Source of the DNA: Paenibacillus daejeonensis DSM 15491
GTDB lineage: Bacteria > Bacillota > Bacilli > Paenibacillales > Paenibacillaceae
Reading direction: 5' to 3'
NCBI RefSeq assembly: GCF_000378385.1
Contig: NZ_KB899668.1
Span: 48,250 to 112,249 of the forward strand
Length of the DNA: 64,000 nt
The notes under the pieces were generated by a model. The model searched no databases and was not told the DNA's origin. It worked only from the letters and a program-made list of their open reading frames with translations. Position 1 is the stretch's first letter; every line of letters starts with the position of its first letter. A program made the position numbers and the translations under genes. Below, piece after piece: positions 16,513-26,058 of this stretch.

Positions 16513-16836
16513 ATGGCATGGATGTTTTTGTTATTGTCCGGATTGGCTGAAGTGAGCGGCGTCACCTTCCTGAAGCTGTCCAAGGGCTTCACCCGCTTCA
16601 AGCCGACGCTGGGGGCTATTATTTCGGGGGCATTCAGCTTCTACTTCCTCTCCCGGGCGTTGCAGGAGATTCCCATCAGTACAGCATACGGAATCTGGAC
16701 AGGGATCGGCTCGGCTGGCGGTGTGCTGCTCGGTATGTATCTGTTCAGCGAATCGCGCGATATTCGTAAACTGATCTTCATCGGCATGATCATTACCGGT
16801 GTCATTGGCTTAAGAGTCGTGGGTGGAGGACACTAA
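16513..16836 (+). CDS. SMR-family efflux protein, subunit 2
   Basis: This 107-residue, four-helix SMR protein has the helix-1 glutamate (GLAEVSGV) and a GIWTGIGSAGG motif in helix 3. It has the family's standard length, whereas its partner is extended. It probably forms an antiparallel heterodimer with the preceding product and exports cationic compounds by proton exchange. Confidence 0.92.
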   Translation: MAWMFLLLSGLAEVSGVTFLKLSKGFTRFKPTLGAIISGAFSFYFLSRALQEIPISTAYGIWTGIGSAGGVLLGMYLFSESRDIRKLIFIGMIITGVIGLRVVGGGH

Positions 16837-16904
16837 TTTGTCCCTATTTGTGTTATGATAAATGTTGGCATCATAACACCCGCGATAGAACAGGATGAGT
16901 GGCC

Positions 16905-18686
16905 ATGACCGATTTGTTGCGATACAGTCTGACAGATTTCAGGCGTTCCTATAAGAAGCATGTGACCTTTGCCTTGCTGTTTCTGGTAATGACAAGTTAC
17001 TTGTTCATTCCCTTGATCTCATATATCTTCAACCGGATGATGCGGGCCATCAGTACGGGCTCCCTGCTTAATGGCGAGATCTACCGGATTGCCTTGAGTT
17101 ACCAAGGGATTGGGGCTGTACTGGCCATCTCGCTGGTGGCGATGCTTGTGCTATTCCTGCAGCTTGGGGTCGTGCTTGTCATTGCTCAGAAGGTGTATTT
17201 TCGCAAGGATATCTTGATTGCCGACGCATTTATAACTATTTTGCGGCGGACACCGGCGTTGTTCAGCTTCGGGACGATTCAGCTGATGCTGTATTTCCTG
17301 TTTCTGCTGCCGTTTATCGAGTCGCCTTTGTCGGCATCGGTTCTGTCCAAGGTGAACCTGCAGATTTATTTTACAACCAAGCTGAGCAACGGCTCTTATA
17401 TATTGCTGGGTCTCTATATTGTACTGCTGATCGTCTTTATCTATTATATTCTTCGGTGGTTGTTCTCTCTGCACTTTATCATTATCGAAGGACAGTCCAC
17501 CCGCCAAGCGATCCGCAGCAGTCTCGAACTAACCCGTGGCAATCGTATCCGCATTCTGCTGCAATTGGTATTGTTTAATGCGGTGGTCCTGCTTGCTGGC
17601 TTCGGGATTGTATCCTTGGTCAACTATCTGACCTCGCTGATTCCGAACAGTCCGTTCAGCTTCTTCATCAATGATTATATGCTGACGATATCGGGTTTTC
17701 TGGCCTATATGGCCGCCCTGCTGCTGATTCCAATCAATATGATCTTCATGACCCGGATGTTCTACCGGCTCCATGCCCGGGCGGGCAGGCTGCCGGAGGA
17801 CCGGCTGCATGTATACCGCATGCGCTGGCTGCGGGTGCTGGAGGTACGGGTCGCCCGTCTATTTCGGACGCGCAAGCGCAAGCTGCTCATTGTGGTAGGT
17901 ATCCCGCTGTATTTGTTAGTCTCGCTGGGAATCAACTATTACGTCAATGATAACCTCTTGTATTTGAAATGGAATGTACAGATTGCAGGTCACCGGGGCG
18001 ATCTGCATAGCGCGCCAGAGAACTCGATGAGCAGTATCCGCTCGGCGATCGACAAGAAGATCGATGCGGTAGAGATTGATGTGCAGATGACCAAGGATGG
18101 CGTCATTGTGCTCAATCACGATTACACGCTGAATCGCGTGGCTGGCGTCCCGGAATCGGTGCACAACATGAATTACGCTGATCTGGCTGTGCTGGATATC
18201 GGCCGGCGTTTCTCCAGTGTTTTTGCAGGCGAACGCATCCCTACGCTGGAGGAAGTGCTGATTGAGACGCAGGACCAGGTCAAGCTGATCATTGAGATGA
18301 AGCCTTACGGGGATGGCAGGGAAATGGCGGCCAAGGTTGTGGAGCTAATCGAGGCTTATGACCGGGTAGACAGCTGCTACATCCAGTCGTTCGACAACTC
18401 GCTTCTGCGTACTGTGCGGGATCTGAATCCCGATATCAAGCTGGGACAGATTCTCTTCATCGCAGCGGGTAATCTATCCACGATCGACGTCGATTTCTAC
18501 ACGATAGAACAGAGCATGCTCTCGCAACGCTTCATCGACCATGCTCACCGCAATGGCCGAGAGGTCTGGTTGTGGACAGTCAACGTAGAGCGCAACATCC
18601 GTGAGGTGCTCAAATACAAGATTGATGGAATCATTACCGACTACCCTGAGAAGGTGCAGAGCATCATCGGCGTAGGGGTGGAATAA
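16905..18686 (+). CDS. Membrane glycerophosphodiester phosphodiesterase
   Basis: This protein of about 593 residues joins an N-terminal membrane region of roughly seven or more helices (about residues 15-360, resembling GDPD-associated GlpQ-type membrane domains) to a C-terminal extracellular GDPD catalytic domain. The catalytic domain begins at AGHRGDLHSAPENS, with the His-Arg and Glu/Asp metal ligands in VEIDVQMTKDG and LNHDYTLNR. It should split glycerophosphodiesters or lipoteichoic-acid-like polymers into glycerol-3-phosphate and alcohol. The ATG at 16905 fits AGGATGAG spacing better than the GTG at 16899. Confidence 0.9.
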   Translation: MTDLLRYSLTDFRRSYKKHVTFALLFLVMTSYLFIPLISYIFNRMMRAISTGSLLNGEIYRIALSYQGIGAVLAISLVAMLVLFLQLGVVLVIAQKVYFRKDILIADAFITILRRTPALFSFGTIQLMLYFLFLLPFIESPLSASVLSKVNLQIYFTTKLSNGSYILLGLYIVLLIVFIYYILRWLFSLHFIIIEGQSTRQAIRSSLELTRGNRIRILLQLVLFNAVVLLAGFGIVSLVNYLTSLIPNSPFSFFINDYMLTISGFLAYMAALLLIPINMIFMTRMFYRLHARAGRLPEDRLHVYRMRWLRVLEVRVARLFRTRKRKLLIVVGIPLYLLVSLGINYYVNDNLLYLKWNVQIAGHRGDLHSAPENSMSSIRSAIDKKIDAVEIDVQMTKDGVIVLNHDYTLNRVAGVPESVHNMNYADLAVLDIGRRFSSVFAGERIPTLEEVLIETQDQVKLIIEMKPYGDGREMAAKVVELIEAYDRVDSCYIQSFDNSLLRTVRDLNPDIKLGQILFIAAGNLSTIDVDFYTIEQSMLSQRFIDHAHRNGREVWLWTVNVERNIREVLKYKIDGIITDYPEKVQSIIGVGVE

Positions 18687-18688
18687 AC

Positions 18689-18725
18689 AAAGAGCGGTGC
18701 CGGAGTGAATCAGGCACCGCTCTTT
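18689..18725. terminator. Bidirectional terminator between GDPD and DsbA-like genes
   Basis: Perfect 13-bp arms AAAGAGCGGTGCC / GGCACCGCTCTTT lie between two convergent genes. Confidence 0.88.
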
Positions 18726-18752
18726 GCTATAGCAGGGTTAAGCCACACGATG

Positions 18753-19397
18753 TTACAGCTCGTCGGCTTTTCCGGATGCGCTGTCCAGTACGCGTACGAG
18801 CTCAGAAGCGGGGTACGCCCCTGAGAGCGCGTATTTTTGGTTAAAGACAAAGAAAGGCACGCCCTGAATCCCGATCTCCCGGGCTTGTCCCAGATCGGCT
18901 GCGACAGACTCTGCTCCTTCTCCTTGCGAAGCACGGGCGAGCAGGTCTTGTGCATCCAGTCCGATACCGGACAAGATCTCCGTCAATGCGGCATGGTCCG
19001 AGATATCGCGACCTTCTGCGAAATAAGCCTGATGCAGCGCATCGACAAGCGCAGTCGTATGCTCTTCCGGCGCTATGGCAGTCAGTCGGTGAGCCAATTC
19101 CGTATTGGGCATACGGGTAATTTTGTCGAAATGGAAGGGCAGTCCGACGGCTTCACCGGCTTTGGTTACCTGTCCCGTGGCTTGGCTGATGTTGGCTACG
19201 CCGCCCATCTTGGCTGCCATGATTTCCTTGAAGTCGGCGCCTTCGGGTGGAAGCTCGGGGTGCAGCTGATAAGCCCGGTAGGTTACCGTGATCTCGCCGT
19301 CATACGTGTTCTGCCACTGCGCGAGGGCGTCGGACAGATTTTTTTTGCCAATTCTGCACCAGGGACAGACATAATCCTGATAAACATCAATATGCAT
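18753..19397 (-). CDS. DsbA-family oxidoreductase (FrnE-like)
   Basis: This 214-residue cytoplasmic thioredoxin-fold protein of the DsbA/FrnE (2-hydroxychromene-2-carboxylate isomerase-like) group has the redox motif CPWC at residues 11-14 and the cis-proline region GIQGVPFFVFN near residue 180. There is no signal peptide, which suggests an intracellular thiol-disulfide role. It starts behind AAAGGAG. A hairpin/terminator separates it from the GDPD gene. Confidence 0.9.
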   Translation of the reverse strand: MHIDVYQDYVCPWCRIGKKNLSDALAQWQNTYDGEITVTYRAYQLHPELPPEGADFKEIMAAKMGGVANISQATGQVTKAGEAVGLPFHFDKITRMPNTELAHRLTAIAPEEHTTALVDALHQAYFAEGRDISDHAALTEILSGIGLDAQDLLARASQGEGAESVAADLGQAREIGIQGVPFFVFNQKYALSGAYPASELVRVLDSASGKADEL

Positions 19398-19484
19398 GTG
19401 AGCATCTCCTTTGTACGTAAACCGAATGCTCTTAGTATGCCGTATTCGGCGTCAAAGCACAATTGAACCTGCAGCACAAATACC

Positions 19485-19521
19485 CGCCCTTCTCGCCTGG
19501 GTGGCGAGAGGGGCGGGAGAG
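19485..19521 (-). terminator. GC-rich hairpin after the 88-residue gene
   Basis: CCCGCC-CTT-CTCGCC pairs with GGCGAG-AG-GGGCGGG, two helices around an internal loop. On the minus strand it is followed by TATTTGTG. The T tract is weak, so it is only a candidate terminator. Confidence 0.45.
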
Positions 19522-19554
19522 CATCCGTCAACACATGCAGGCTCTTTCCATGTG

Positions 19555-19821
19555 CTACTGCTCGTTTTCAAAGGATTCGAACAGCGTGCGTGCTTTGGCT
19601 TCTTCAGACTTCAGTACCTTCAGTTGAACCGTGCTGGCGGCGCCGGCGCCGAGTTTGGATTTGACGCCCTGCGTTTTCAGATAAGCCTGCAATTGTTCGA
19701 TTTGATGTGTCCGCGAGGCACCCTCCGTACGCACGACTATCCAGCGTTTGGCATTGAGCACGCTCAGGACGATGATTCCGGCAACGACGACGACGGCGAT
19801 GATGATCCACACAACTTCCAT
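19555..19821 (-). CDS. Small single-helix membrane protein, DUF2007-like
   Basis: This 88-residue protein has one N-terminal membrane helix (residues 4-22) and a small soluble domain. The pattern WIVVRTEG...HQIEQLQAYLKTQGV...TVQLKVLKSEEAKA resembles the DUF2007 putative signal-transducing fold, but the match is from memory and weak. It starts behind AAAGGTGGTG. Neighbours give no clue to its role. Confidence 0.7.
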   Translation of the reverse strand: MEVVWIIIAVVVVAGIIVLSVLNAKRWIVVRTEGASRTHQIEQLQAYLKTQGVKSKLGAGAASTVQLKVLKSEEAKARTLFESFENEQ

Positions 19822-19951
19822 AGAAGCTGCACCACCTTTGTGACAGATTATATTGCAGTGGCTATCGGTAATATGTATTCACTTGCCCCTGCATTCCATG
19901 ACAACGGATTTTACGGTAGGATAAGGAATAGCAGGTAGAGGAGGCGGGCTG

Positions 19952-20827
19952 ATGATTACAATTGGACTTACGGGCTGGGGCGACCATGATCAGCTCTATC
20001 CGGATGCCGCTGCGGCCAAGCGCAAGCTGCAGAGCTACAGCGAATGGTTCTCCGCGGTGGAGGTGGACAGTTCCTTTTACGCGGTTCAATCCCAGCGCAA
20101 CATGGATAAATGGACAGCAGAGACGCCAGATGATTTCATGTTTATTGTTAAAGCATATCAAGGTATGACGGGGCACACGCGCGGCAAGATTCCTTTCCCG
20201 GATGAAGACGCCATGGTGGAGGCGTTCCGTCTCTCCCTGACCTCGTTTCGGGAGGCGGGTAAGCTGGGTGCCGTGTTGTTTCAATATCCGCCTTGGTTTG
20301 ACTGCACCAAAGAAAATGTAGCCAAGCTAAGAAGTGACAAGGAGCGGATGGGGAACATCCCTTGCGCGCTGGAATTTCGTCACCAGAGCTGGTATGCCGG
20401 GGATATGCGGGCGCGAACATTACGGTTTATGCGCGAGGAAGGATGGATACATAGTATCTGCGACGAGCCTCAAGCGGGCGAGGGCAGTGTTCCGATTGTA
20501 GAGGAGGCGACAGATGAACGGATGACCGTCGTCCGCTTCCACGGACGCAATGCAGCAGGCTGGCATGCTAGCGGGCAGCCCAACTGGCGGGAGGTTCGTT
20601 ATTTATACCGATATAATGAAGCAGAGCTGACGGAATGGGCGGAGCGGCTGATCCGGCTGGAGCAGCAGAGTGAGCAGGTCGTCGTCGTATTCAATAACAA
20701 TTCAGGCGGCGATGCGGCGGACAATGCGCTGCAGTTAATGCAGATGCTCGGACTGGCGCCGCCCCGGGGATCCTTTGAGCCGCCGAAGCCGCCGGATGAC
20801 GGACTGGAACAAATGGAGTTGTTCTAA
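19952..20827 (+). CDS. DUF72 family protein (YecE-like)
   Basis: This 291-residue TIM-barrel protein of the DUF72/YecE family has typical segments IGLTGWGDH at the start, YSEWFSAVEVDSSFY near residue 28, a VVRFHGRN segment in the middle and VVVFNNNSGGDAADNA near the C-terminus. The family is widespread without a settled function. It starts behind AGGAGG. Confidence 0.92.
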   Translation: MITIGLTGWGDHDQLYPDAAAAKRKLQSYSEWFSAVEVDSSFYAVQSQRNMDKWTAETPDDFMFIVKAYQGMTGHTRGKIPFPDEDAMVEAFRLSLTSFREAGKLGAVLFQYPPWFDCTKENVAKLRSDKERMGNIPCALEFRHQSWYAGDMRARTLRFMREEGWIHSICDEPQAGEGSVPIVEEATDERMTVVRFHGRNAAGWHASGQPNWREVRYLYRYNEAELTEWAERLIRLEQQSEQVVVVFNNNSGGDAADNALQLMQMLGLAPPRGSFEPPKPPDDGLEQMELF

Positions 20828-20955
20828 GCAAGTTTGGGATGTGGTTTGGGCAGTGGAACGGGTGGTAAACTATAGATACCGGATGGGATGACCGGCTATG
20901 GAACCAAGGCTGTATAACCCTCGCTGGGTTGTATAAAATAACTCCAGGGCACTTA

Positions 20956-20990
20956 TTGACAAGAATAACTGTAACTGATAATATTACAGT
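20956..20990 (+). promoter_or_regulatory. rrf2 gene promoter with dyad operator
   Basis: TTGACA (20956-20961), 17 nt, TAATAT (20979-20984). The dyad ACTGTAA...TTACAGT (20968-20974 / 20984-20990, 9-nt spacer) straddles the spacer and -10, as expected for an autoregulatory repressor site. Confidence 0.65.
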
Positions 20991-21012
20991 ACGAAGCGGG
21001 GTGCCATCAGTT

Positions 21013-21438
21013 ATGAACAGCGAGTTTACGATAGCCGTCCATAGTCTGGTTCTCCTGGCCAATCTGCCGGAACGCATGGCTTCCAGCGATGCGATCGCCG
21101 ACAATGTGCAGACGAACCCGGCCCGCATCCGCAAGGTGATGGGCTGTCTGAGGCGTGGCGGTTTCGTGGAGACGCGAGAAGGCACGCGCGGCGGCTACCG
21201 GCTGACGATTGATCCGCAAGTGGTCACGCTCGGCGATGTATACCGGGCGATGGCCATCGGTTCCCTCATGCCAAGCTGGTGTTCGGGGGATCCTGAGATG
21301 GATTGCGTCGTTGGTTCCAACATGGAGGATGTCATGTGTGAGATCTTCTCTGAGGCCGACCGGCAGCTGGAAGCCTACTTCGCCGGGATTACCATCCAGG
21401 ATGTACTGAACCGGATTCATGCGTGCAGGGACTGCTGA
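21013..21438 (+). CDS. Rrf2-family transcriptional regulator
   Basis: This 141-residue regulator opens with MNSEFTIAVHSLVLLA, the usual Rrf2 start, followed by a winged helix (ASSDAIADNVQTNPARIRKV). Cysteines in WCSGDPEMDC and the final CRDC could hold an iron-sulfur cluster or act as thiol sensors, but the spacing is not the classic NsrR/IscR triad. The ATG at 21013 is chosen by homology, since no strong ribosome site is seen. A thioredoxin gene follows, which fits a redox-related regulon (inference). Confidence 0.88.
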   Translation: MNSEFTIAVHSLVLLANLPERMASSDAIADNVQTNPARIRKVMGCLRRGGFVETREGTRGGYRLTIDPQVVTLGDVYRAMAIGSLMPSWCSGDPEMDCVVGSNMEDVMCEIFSEADRQLEAYFAGITIQDVLNRIHACRDC

Positions 21439-21491
21439 AGCACCGGGATACCGAGCTTTTTGCAGGAGTTAAGTTACCAGACACGAACCTA

Positions 21492-21520
21492 GTTTTGCTT
21501 CGCAAAACGCAACATTTTTA
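21492..21520 (+). terminator. Short hairpin before thioredoxin
   Basis: GTTTTGC / GCAAAAC with a 3-nt loop (21492-21508), followed by GCAACATTTTTA. It may end the rrf2 transcript or lie in the thioredoxin 5' UTR. Confidence 0.45.
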
Positions 21521-21534
21521 GGAGGATGATGACG

Positions 21535-21846
21535 ATGGCAGTAGCATTGACGAAAGACAACTTCAAAGAGAGCATTGCAAGTGGCGTATCTGTAGTAGAC
21601 TTCTGGGCGCCTTGGTGCGGACCTTGTAAAATGCAGCTTCCAATCGTGGAGGAGCTCTCCGCTGAGATGGAAGGCCAGGCTGTAGTTGCGAAAGTAAACG
21701 TGGACGAAGAGCCTGAGATTGCTTCCCAGTTCGGCGTGATGAGTATTCCTACGCTGATTCTGTTCAAGGACGGCCAGCCAGTGGACAAAATGGTCGGTCT
21801 GCAAAGCAAAGATTCTCTGAAAAATAAAATCCTCGGCCAGATCTAA
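21535..21846 (+). CDS. trxA: Thioredoxin
   Basis: This 103-residue thioredoxin has the active site WCGPC in FWAPWCGPCKM and the cis-proline loop SIPTLILF. It is a general cytoplasmic disulfide reductant. Three clustered ATGs exist; the third (21535) has the ideal distance from AGGAGG and the expected N-terminus. A terminator follows at 21869. Confidence 0.96.
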   Translation: MAVALTKDNFKESIASGVSVVDFWAPWCGPCKMQLPIVEELSAEMEGQAVVAKVNVDEEPEIASQFGVMSIPTLILFKDGQPVDKMVGLQSKDSLKNKILGQI

Positions 21847-21868
21847 GCGATTCGGATCCTCGGCTACA

Positions 21869-21910
21869 CAAACAGGCTTGCTACCCGACTGACGGGCGCA
21901 GGCCTGTTTG
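21869..21910. terminator. Terminator between thioredoxin and AraC-type gene
   Basis: CAAACAGGC / GCCTGTTTG with an inner CCCG/CGGG helix; the two genes converge on it. Confidence 0.75.
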
Positions 21911-21943
21911 GCGTTTGTAGAGGTAGTGCAAGCAAGCCGGTGT

Positions 21944-22819
21944 CTATCCCGTGGATTTCTTCACAGGAATCCAAATTTCACTGTGGTAGTCAGGGACGTC
22001 TGTATCGGGGTGTTCATTCCAGAGCAGCTCGGGTCCGGGTACGGACTCATAGCCCGAGGATGGGAACCACTCCGCATAAATGCGGCCCCATACCTCCTGC
22101 AGCGCAGACGGGAACGGGCCAACAGCGGTGAATACTGCCCAGGTTAACGCTGGCACTTCAAGTCGCACATAGGGGCTAGGTGCTGACTGCGTGGTCGCGA
22201 CACCGATGTAGTGATCCAACTCACCCTGTTCTTCCATTCGTCCTTCCGAGAACTGTGTTGACGCACTGATCATGCCTCGTGGATCAATATCTGAGAGGGA
22301 CTTAAGCTGCTGTGCGCCACCGGCACCGAGCTCCTGCCACATCTCGGCAATGGCGGGGTTGACCCCTTCGAACTGAATCGGGACCCGCCGGTGCAGCCCG
22401 ACAATGCCGAAGGCTGGCTTTTCTTCCAAGCGATAATTCATTTCCTCTCCTCCTCGAATCATAAGCTGAAAGCTCATCCGGGGGTATGTCTTGAGTTGCC
22501 GTCCATCCTCCCTCGCCTGAGACGGACTCATGCCATGCAGGTTTTGAAAAGCACGGGCAAAGGCGTCGGGTGAGCTATAGCCGTAAGCCAGAGCCACATC
22601 AATGACTTTGGCTCCCTCCCGCAGCTCAAGGGCGGCCAAGCTTAGACGACGGCGCCGGATGTAGTCGGAGAGAGGGATGCCCGCAAGAAAAGAGAACATT
22701 CGCTTGAAGTGGTAGATTGAGCAGTGCGCCCGGCGGGCCGCTTCGTCCAGGTCAGGCTCCTCCCGCAGGTTCTGCTCGATATAGGCGATGGCCTCATTCA
22801 TGGCTTTCATGGGATTCAT
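21944..22819 (-). CDS. AraC-family regulator with GyrI-like effector domain
   Basis: This 291-residue regulator is in the SoxS/Rob-like arrangement. The AraC DNA-binding domain is N-terminal (residues about 8-105; [15 protein letters not shown] and [16 protein letters not shown]). A GyrI-like small-molecule binding domain occupies the C-terminal half and ends with the characteristic WIPVK. Such proteins usually respond to drugs or hydrophobic compounds. The ATG at 22819, spaced after GGAGGAG, is preferred over an upstream start at 22849. Confidence 0.92.
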   Translation of the reverse strand: MNPMKAMNEAIAYIEQNLREEPDLDEAARRAHCSIYHFKRMFSFLAGIPLSDYIRRRRLSLAALELREGAKVIDVALAYGYSSPDAFARAFQNLHGMSPSQAREDGRQLKTYPRMSFQLMIRGGEEMNYRLEEKPAFGIVGLHRRVPIQFEGVNPAIAEMWQELGAGGAQQLKSLSDIDPRGMISASTQFSEGRMEEQGELDHYIGVATTQSAPSPYVRLEVPALTWAVFTAVGPFPSALQEVWGRIYAEWFPSSGYESVPGPELLWNEHPDTDVPDYHSEIWIPVKKSTG

Positions 22820-23031
22820 AGCGTCTCTCTCCTCCTTGATTCGTAGCATAGCAGCCTTCGTTTGTAGCCGCCCGTCAATTGCGGCACCGTGTTTGCAGGG
22901 TGCGACTGGCAGGCAAGGAAAGCCCCAATAACGGATGCAGAAGTTTTTTCACATCCATGCAACATATTCCAGAATCCGTCCGTTATATAGTTAGGATCTT
23001 ATTTTATCCACTTACATAAGGAGGGTGCAAG

Positions 23032-25425
23032 GTGAAAAAGAAGAAGCAAACGGGTTCAACCAAGAAACAGTTGATCGTGACGTTGGCTGCTGCGGTAGCG
23101 CTTACTACTGTGCCGGCAGGCGCATGGGCTGAGGTGGCTGTGCGGGCGGATCAACCGATTCCGGCCATTACGGAGGGGAGCGTGCCGGTATTGCCTGAAC
23201 AGGGCGGAGAGGAAGCTCCAGCCGATGTGGCGGTCTCCCGGGACAAAGCCGTCGAACTGGCTAAACAATTAGTGAAGATTCCCGCAGATTATACACTCCA
23301 AAGCGCTTCCTACCAAACCGAGCGACTGGCCAAAGGCACACGCAGTGCGTGGAATCTGTCGTTTGTGAAACGAGTCAATAACAAGCACCTCGGCAGCATT
23401 CATACTCGTATTGATGCGGGTAGTGGTGAACTGTTGGGCTTCAACACGTACTTGAACGACCCAACGCGCAAGCCGGTTTATCCGCCGAAGGTCGATCGCG
23501 AGCAGGCGCAGGAGCTGGCAGAGGCATTCATCGCCGAAGTTGGTAAGAGCTATGCCGGAGAGCTGCGTTATAATGCCGATTTCGGCATTCAATTCCGTCC
23601 GCCGCTCAATGGCGATGTACGGTATCAGCTGCGCTTCAACCGGGTTGTGAATGATATCGCCTATATGGATAACTTCATTGATCTGGAAGTGGACGGAGAA
23701 GGCCATGTGCTGGGCTACCAGGTTCAGTGGGATAAGACACTCAAATTTGAGGCCGGCCAGCCTTCGATTAATCTTGAGGAAGCTGAGGCGAAGATCCGCG
23801 AGCTTGCTCAGCCGCGGTTAAGCTATGTGGTGCCTTACCAAATGAAACAGCCGATTAAGCCTTATCTCAGCTATGAGTTGGAGGCGCTCATGATTGACGC
23901 ATTGACCGGAGAGCGCTATGAGCCGTTTGCTACGCCAACTAAACCAAATACAACTAATCCTGTGGCGCCGTCTGCGCTGGGTGCCAAACCGGCTGCGAAC
24001 AAATCGCTGACGAGCGATCAGGCGGTCAAAGTGGTAACGGATGCCTTCAAGCTGCCGGCTGGCAGCAAGCTGACGGATAGCAGCTACCATGAATATACGA
24101 ATGAACTTAGTGGCACACCGAATGCCACATGGCAGCTCAACTGGTCGATTACTGAAGATGGCAAGGACATCGGATCGATCTGGGCTTCCGTGAACAGCCG
24201 CACAGGCGAAATCACCAGCTTCTACAATTATAATAACAGTGAAGTTAAAGGCGGCGACGAGGTGAAGGTTGTGGCCTATGAGCAGGCTAAGACCAAGGCG
24301 CTCGATACGGTCAAAAAACTGCTGCCGGGCTATGCCAATGAGCTCTACCTGCAAGAGACGGAGCAGGACCGGGAGCTGGCTGACAAAATGGTCATCCCTG
24401 GCGATATCCGCGATTACAACTTCCGCTTCCAGCGGCTCATCCATGGTGCAGCCGTTCAAGAGGGCGTACATGTGTCTATCAATGCGATCACGGGCGAAGT
24501 ACGCAGCTTTAGTGGTGAGCTAGGTGGCGTAAGCTATCCGGCGCAGAAGCCGCAGACGATCTCCGAGGAGCAAGCGGTAGATTCCTTCATGGATTACTAC
24601 AATCTGGAGCTGACGTATGTCCAGACTCATTCGCAATACGGCCAGCCGATCCCGCTGGAGAAATACAATCTGATGGTTGCTGCTGGTGAGATCGTACCGG
24701 GTGTTGGCGGGGCAGAGGGCAGCGGCGAAGCCAAGCTCGTGTACCGTCTGGTGCAGCGTCCAATTGACGGGCAGGTATTCCTGGATGCCGAGAGCGGCCA
24801 ATGGCGTGATTATCAGACAGGCGACGTCACCAGCCTGATCAAGGAAACCGCAACGGACATCGCCGGTCACTGGGCCGAGCGGGAGCTCTCGATGATGGTG
24901 GCGTACAAAGCGCTGGATCTGGAAGATGGCAAAGTGCGCCCGCAAGCGGTCGTTACCCGCGGCGAAATGATCAAGATGCTCGTTCTGTCGATGAACAGCG
25001 GCTATCGTCCAATGCTCGCGTCGGTAGCGGACCAATCCGCATCCTTCAGAGACGTTGGGGCCAGCTCGGAGTACTTCGTTTATGTCGAAAATGCCGTTCA
25101 AGCGAACCTGATCGACCTCGGCGACGGTACCTTCAATCCTGAAGGCGAAGTCGACCGCGAGGAAATGGCGGAGCTGATCGTCCGTGCGCTTGGCTACAAT
25201 ACGCTGGCCAAGTATGAAGGACTGTTCAACATTCCATTTAACGATACGGCGTCGATCGACAACAAAGGTCAAGCCGCAATCGTGGCAGGCCTGAAAATTA
25301 TGAACCCGGACGAAAAAGGGAACTTCAATCCGGATCGTCTGGTCACGCGCGCCGAATCGGCGACAGCATTCTTCCGCTTCCTGCAGGCCAAGGCAGACCT
25401 GCAAGAAGCGCCACTGCGCAACTAG
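23032..25425 (+). CDS. S-layer homology protein with YcdB/YcdC-like repeats
   Basis: This 797-residue exported protein has a signal peptide ending near AWAEV. Two similar YcdB/YcdC-type (PepSY-like) regions follow, about residues 65-305 and 320-520, each containing SRDKAVELA or SDQAVKVV helices and GELLGF/GEITSFY strands. At least three SLH motifs lie between about residue 605 and 790 (IAGHWAERELSMMVAYKAL, FRDVGASSEYFVYVENAV, FNDTASIDNKGQAAIVAG). SLH domains anchor proteins to pyruvylated wall polymers. The start is GTG after AAGGAGGG. No enzyme motif is visible. A terminator follows. Confidence 0.9.
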   Translation: MKKKKQTGSTKKQLIVTLAAAVALTTVPAGAWAEVAVRADQPIPAITEGSVPVLPEQGGEEAPADVAVSRDKAVELAKQLVKIPADYTLQSASYQTERLAKGTRSAWNLSFVKRVNNKHLGSIHTRIDAGSGELLGFNTYLNDPTRKPVYPPKVDREQAQELAEAFIAEVGKSYAGELRYNADFGIQFRPPLNGDVRYQLRFNRVVNDIAYMDNFIDLEVDGEGHVLGYQVQWDKTLKFEAGQPSINLEEAEAKIRELAQPRLSYVVPYQMKQPIKPYLSYELEALMIDALTGERYEPFATPTKPNTTNPVAPSALGAKPAANKSLTSDQAVKVVTDAFKLPAGSKLTDSSYHEYTNELSGTPNATWQLNWSITEDGKDIGSIWASVNSRTGEITSFYNYNNSEVKGGDEVKVVAYEQAKTKALDTVKKLLPGYANELYLQETEQDRELADKMVIPGDIRDYNFRFQRLIHGAAVQEGVHVSINAITGEVRSFSGELGGVSYPAQKPQTISEEQAVDSFMDYYNLELTYVQTHSQYGQPIPLEKYNLMVAAGEIVPGVGGAEGSGEAKLVYRLVQRPIDGQVFLDAESGQWRDYQTGDVTSLIKETATDIAGHWAERELSMMVAYKALDLEDGKVRPQAVVTRGEMIKMLVLSMNSGYRPMLASVADQSASFRDVGASSEYFVYVENAVQANLIDLGDGTFNPEGEVDREEMAELIVRALGYNTLAKYEGLFNIPFNDTASIDNKGQAAIVAGLKIMNPDEKGNFNPDRLVTRAESATAFFRFLQAKADLQEAPLRN

Positions 25426-25449
25426 TTGGCAGGGGTCTGCAATTAAAGT

Positions 25450-25485
25450 AGCGGTGTGGGGATTGTCCCCGCACCGCTCTTTTTA
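25450..25485 (+). terminator. Terminator after SLH protein gene
   Basis: AGCGGTG-T-GGGGA pairs with TCCCC-G-CACCGCT around TTG and is followed by CTTTTTATT. Confidence 0.92.
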
Positions 25486-25544
25486 TTACGGGCGTCCCGC
25501 CCGTAGGCCGGCCGCGAGCCGATTTGGGAGCACCTTAGCCGATA

Positions 25545-25820
25545 GTAGCGCACCATTCTTTCTTTATTTGCTCACACCTCCGCCATTCATCCGCAGTAGC
25601 GCACCATTCTTCCTTTATTTGCTCGCATCCTCTCCTTTCGTCCGCAGTAGCGCACCATTCTTCTTTATTTGCTCACACCTCCGCCATTCATCCGCAGTAG
25701 CGCACCATTCTTCCTTATTTGCTTGCATCCTCGCCTTTCGCCTGCAGTAGCGCACCATTCTTCCTTTATTTGCTCGCACCCTCGCCATTCGCCCGCAGTA
25801 GCGCACCTCCGCCATCTGCT
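25545..25820. repeat. 51-bp-phased tandem array, variant 2
   Basis: Units beginning GTAGCGCACCATTCTTCC start at 25545, 25596, 25647, 25697, 25747 and 25798 (periods 51, 51, 50, 50, 51; the last is truncated). Units alternate: 1 and 3 share CTCACACCTCCGCCATTCAT, whereas 2 and 4 share GCATCCTC and CTTTCG, implying a roughly 101-bp duplication step. The units have no unrelated spacers, so this is not CRISPR. Confidence 0.92.
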
Positions 25821-26010
25821 AACCAAACGACATATCCCTATTGCGGCGAAATGAGGGAGGTTAGCGTAGTAACGAAACGTCATCGTCTTATTAGAGCAAA
25901 AGAGAGCTCGAATGCGGCAAATCCGTGGAATAAGAATACCTAGTTTCGTCCGCTAGTCCATATCGTTAAAATGTGTGTGAATAGCGATATCCAGTTTCGT
26001 TAGAGGTCTA
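25821..26010. repeat. 51-bp-phased repeat array, degenerate bridge
   Basis: Between the two regular arrays the phase continues in weaker copies. AACCAAACG at 25821 recurs as AACGAAACG at 25871. AGTTTCGT at 25942 recurs at 25993. No gene is supported here. Confidence 0.6.
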
Positions 26011-26058
26011 CCTGAGCTCCTCCAAGCACACTAAACCGTAGACGCGACAGCACTTAGA

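Noticed and set aside
16850..16895. Guanidine (ykkC) riboswitch near the SMR pair
   Set aside because: No conserved ACGR-type motifs were found before tetR or the SMR genes. A TetR operator explains the regulation.
25454..25883. Open frames on both strands encoding repeated SSAPFFLYLL-like peptides
   Set aside because: A 51-bp repeat is 17 codons, so any frame that is open in one unit stays open through the array. There are no ribosome sites, and the reading frames exist on both strands.
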